Notes under the pieces: model-generated | Database searches by the model: none | What the model saw: the letters and a program-made list of their open reading frames with translations, nothing else | Told to the model about the DNA's origin: nothing | Made by a program: the position numbers and the translations under genes | Part shown: piece by piece, positions 61,781 to 64,000 of the stretch | Position numbering within the stretch: the stretch's first letter is position 1 | Layout: each line of letters opens with the position of its first letter | Source: Quillaja saponaria | Taxonomy: Eukaryota > Streptophyta > Magnoliopsida > Fabales > Quillajaceae | Assembly (NCBI GenBank): GCA_029379385.1 | Contig: CM055614.1 | Location: 21,185,994-21,249,993, forward strand | Length of the DNA stretch: 64,000 nt | Direction of reading: 5' to 3'

Positions 61781-62802
61781 ACAATGCTCATAATTTCAAA
61801 CTCCAAGAGAAATTAGAACAATTTTCTTTTAACATCTCTATCACTTCTGAATATTGGGATATAATCACTATTCCAAAATTAACTTTTTGTGCATCCTTTG
61901 AAACTTTGGACATAGAAAATGTTGAAATTAGGATTTGTAAAAACTATAATCCTTGAAAAATAAAAATTTGATGAAATATCAGGACTATGCTCCATCCTTA
62001 AAACAATGATTCTCTATACCATTATGAAAGAAGATACATATCATATGTATACTCTCAATATTACTAACATGATGAGATATTTTTAGAGATAAAAATTCTA
62101 TCAGCCCTATCAGCTATGGACTCTAACCAAGACAGCTGATCATGATTTTAATCTATCCAATACTAATGAATCACTTGTCGCCAGAAATGCAATAACAGGA
62201 GATTAGTATTATATTAGGAGTCTTCGACAATTGGTTAGAAGAGTAAATCATGTTGAAAGTAAAGATTATTTTTTCATGACCGATGGAAAAAAAGAATTTT
62301 TCCACAAGACTTCCTCTTAATTTAAAACATCCAAAGAACAAATATATCTTTGTGATTAAAAATTTGAAAAAAATCAAACCATGGAGGTAGAAGGCCTAGA
62401 AGATTTGATTATTGATGCAATTATGGAACAAGAGTTAGCTAACAGAACAGCAGAAGAAGACAGCTGAAGTTATGGGACTTACTCATTAGACAGTGTTACA
62501 GAACACAACCTGGCCAACATGATGGAATCCTGACAATCTACTTTTTTCTGTCAACCAGCTCAGATAAAAAACGATAAAGAATCTTATCCTTATATGAAAA
62601 AATCTACTTTACAATTAGGAGAGTGGTGAATTTAGATTTTCTATTATCTTTTGAGATTGTAATCATATCTTGTTTTCCCTATTTAAGAAGATAATTTCTT
62701 CTCGATGAAGGACATCGAAAAAACAGACTCTCTTTCTCTTACTATCTTTGTATTCTCTCCATTGTAAACAATTCATCTTTCTTTATTCTCTCCATTGTAA
62801 AC
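61781..62802. repeat. left arm of a ~1-kb inverted repeat
   Basis: About 1 kb that matches the reverse complement of 62995-64000 over its whole length, with substitutions and small indels. It contains an open stretch from 61705 to 61956 (with HNFKLQEKLEQFSFNISI and IITIPKLTFCASFETLDI), decayed frames with ESKDYFFMTDGKKEFF and EGLEDLIIDAIMEQELANRT, and a possible TATA box CTATTTAAG at 62679-62687. I do not recognise the proteins. The layout (coding end, TATA box, then a tRNA-Met site at 62826) suits a retroelement or endogenous pararetrovirus control region. Confidence 0.8.
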
Positions 62803-62825
62803 ACTTCCTCTTTCTTTCTTTATAT

Positions 62826-62838
62826 TGGTATTAGAGCC
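62826..62838 (+). other. tRNA-Met primer-binding-site-like sequence
   Basis: TGGTATTAGAGCC differs by one base from the usual TGGTATCAGAGCC. It lies about 145 bp downstream of the possible TATA box and inside the 192-bp spacer (62803-62994) between the arms, so it occurs only once. No LTR ending in CA precedes it, which is one reason to consider a pararetrovirus-type element. Confidence 0.55.
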
Positions 62839-62994
62839 TAGCAACGATATTGATATCTACCAGCAGCTTGTACCAGTGACTACTTGAAATAATGTTTGAA
62901 GTTATTTTTTTGTAAATTTTTCTATATCAACTTCTATTGCTACTATATGTTCTTTATTTCTAGTTGTTTAAAATCCTATATGCTTGGTGATTGT

Positions 62995-64000
62995 GTTTAC
63001 AATAGAGATAATAAAGAAAGAGGAAATATTTACAATGGAGAGAATACAAAAATAGTAAAAGAAAGAGGAGTATGTTTTTTCGATGCCCTTCACCGAGAAG
63101 AAATCATCTTCTTAAATAGGAAAAACAAAATAAGAGTACAATCTCAAAAGATAATAGAAAATCTAAATTCACCACGCTCCTGACTGTAAAGTGAATTTTC
63201 TCAGATAAGGATAAGATTTCTTATCGTCCTTTATCTGAGCTGGTTGACTGAAAAAGTTGATTATCAGAGTTCCATCATGTTAGCCAGGTTGTGTTTTACA
63301 ACACTGTCTAATGAGTAGGCCCATCATTTCTGCTATCTTTTTTTGCTACTCTATTAACTAATTCTTGTTTCATAATTGCATCAGTAATCAAATCTTCTTG
63401 GATTTTATTTTTTCAAATATCTGAATACAAAGATCTAATTGTTCTTTGAATGTTTTAAAATTAATAGGAAATCTTCTAGAACAAATTCTTTCTTTTTCCA
63501 TCGGTCATGGAAAAATAACCTTCAATTTCAACATAATTTACTGTTCAAACCAATTGTCGAAGACTCGTAATATAATATTGATCTCCTGTTATTGCATTCT
63601 GATAGCAAGTGATTCATCGGTATTGGATAGATTAAAATCATGATCATCTGTCTTAGTTAGAGTCCATAGTTGATAGGACTGATAGAATTTTTCTCTTAAA
63701 ATATCCCATCATGATGGTAATATTGAGAGTATATATATGATCTTTATCTTCTTCCATAATGATATACAGAATCATTGTTTTAAGAAATGAGCACTAGTCT
63801 TGATATTTTATCAAATTTTTGTTTTTTCAAGGATTATAGTTTTTACAAATCCCATTTCAACACTTTCTATGTCCAAAGTTCCAAAGGATGCACAAAAAGT
63901 TAATTTTACAATAATGATTATATCCCAATATTCAGAAGTGATAGAGATATTAAAAGAAAATTATTCTAATTTCTCTTTGAGTTTGAAATAATGAGCATTG
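62995..64000. repeat. right arm of the inverted repeat, cut by the window edge
   Basis: Reverse complement of the left arm. The last bases of the window (tttgaaataatgagcattg) match 61781-61800, so the arm continues past 64000. Corresponding minus-strand reading frames are also broken by stops. The open frames on the plus strand are antisense shadows. Confidence 0.8.

Overview
The window is a gene-poor, AT-rich stretch of a flowering-plant nuclear genome, most likely a eudicot. The evidence is a spliced plant-type PP6 phosphatase gene (FyPP family) with short exons and GT-AG introns, together with the usual mix of plant Ty1/copia, Ty3/gypsy, L1-type LINE, hAT and Mutator-like elements. I cannot name the species. 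I see no bacterial-style operon, rRNA, tRNA or CRISPR array.

Layout. 1-1.1 kb: a frameshifted fragment of a prolyl oligopeptidase-family gene, minus strand. 1.8-11.3 kb: copia element A (minus strand, perfect 5-bp target duplication), split in its gag gene by a second copia element B (6.0-10.5 kb, own 5-bp duplication). 12.4-13.7 kb: a small coding-poor LTR element. 14.4-18.8 kb: copia element C, without gag and carrying a 420-bp Mutator-type MITE. 19.7-20.9 kb: a decayed plant-mobile-domain-like gene. 21.1-33.7 kb: gypsy element D with LTRs over 3 kb; its right LTR contains a 1.3-kb solo LTR. 34-48 kb: gypsy element E, Tat-like, minus strand. E is broken by a 1-kb hAT-like element, by a 2.9-kb non-coding insertion or replacement, and by a 5-kb hAT-type element that itself contains a 4.2-kb solo LTR. 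48.25-54.17 kb: a nearly full-length but dead L1-type LINE with a 14-bp target duplication. 55.0-59.4 kb: the last seven coding exons of the PP6 gene, minus strand. 60.4-61.5 kb: a small LTR element with a minisatellite. 61.8-64.0 kb: a large inverted repeat around a retroelement primer-binding site, running off the right edge.

Only the phosphatase looks like a functional host gene, and its first coding exons are not in the window. Everything else is readable as layers of insertions, and target duplications and interrupted reading frames give their order. All transposon coding regions carry stops, frameshifts or lost catalytic residues. I found no convincing new biological system. The most unusual items are the right-hand palindrome, the three-deep nest at 42.6-47.7 kb, and the one long-LTR family seen as two solo LTRs of very different length.
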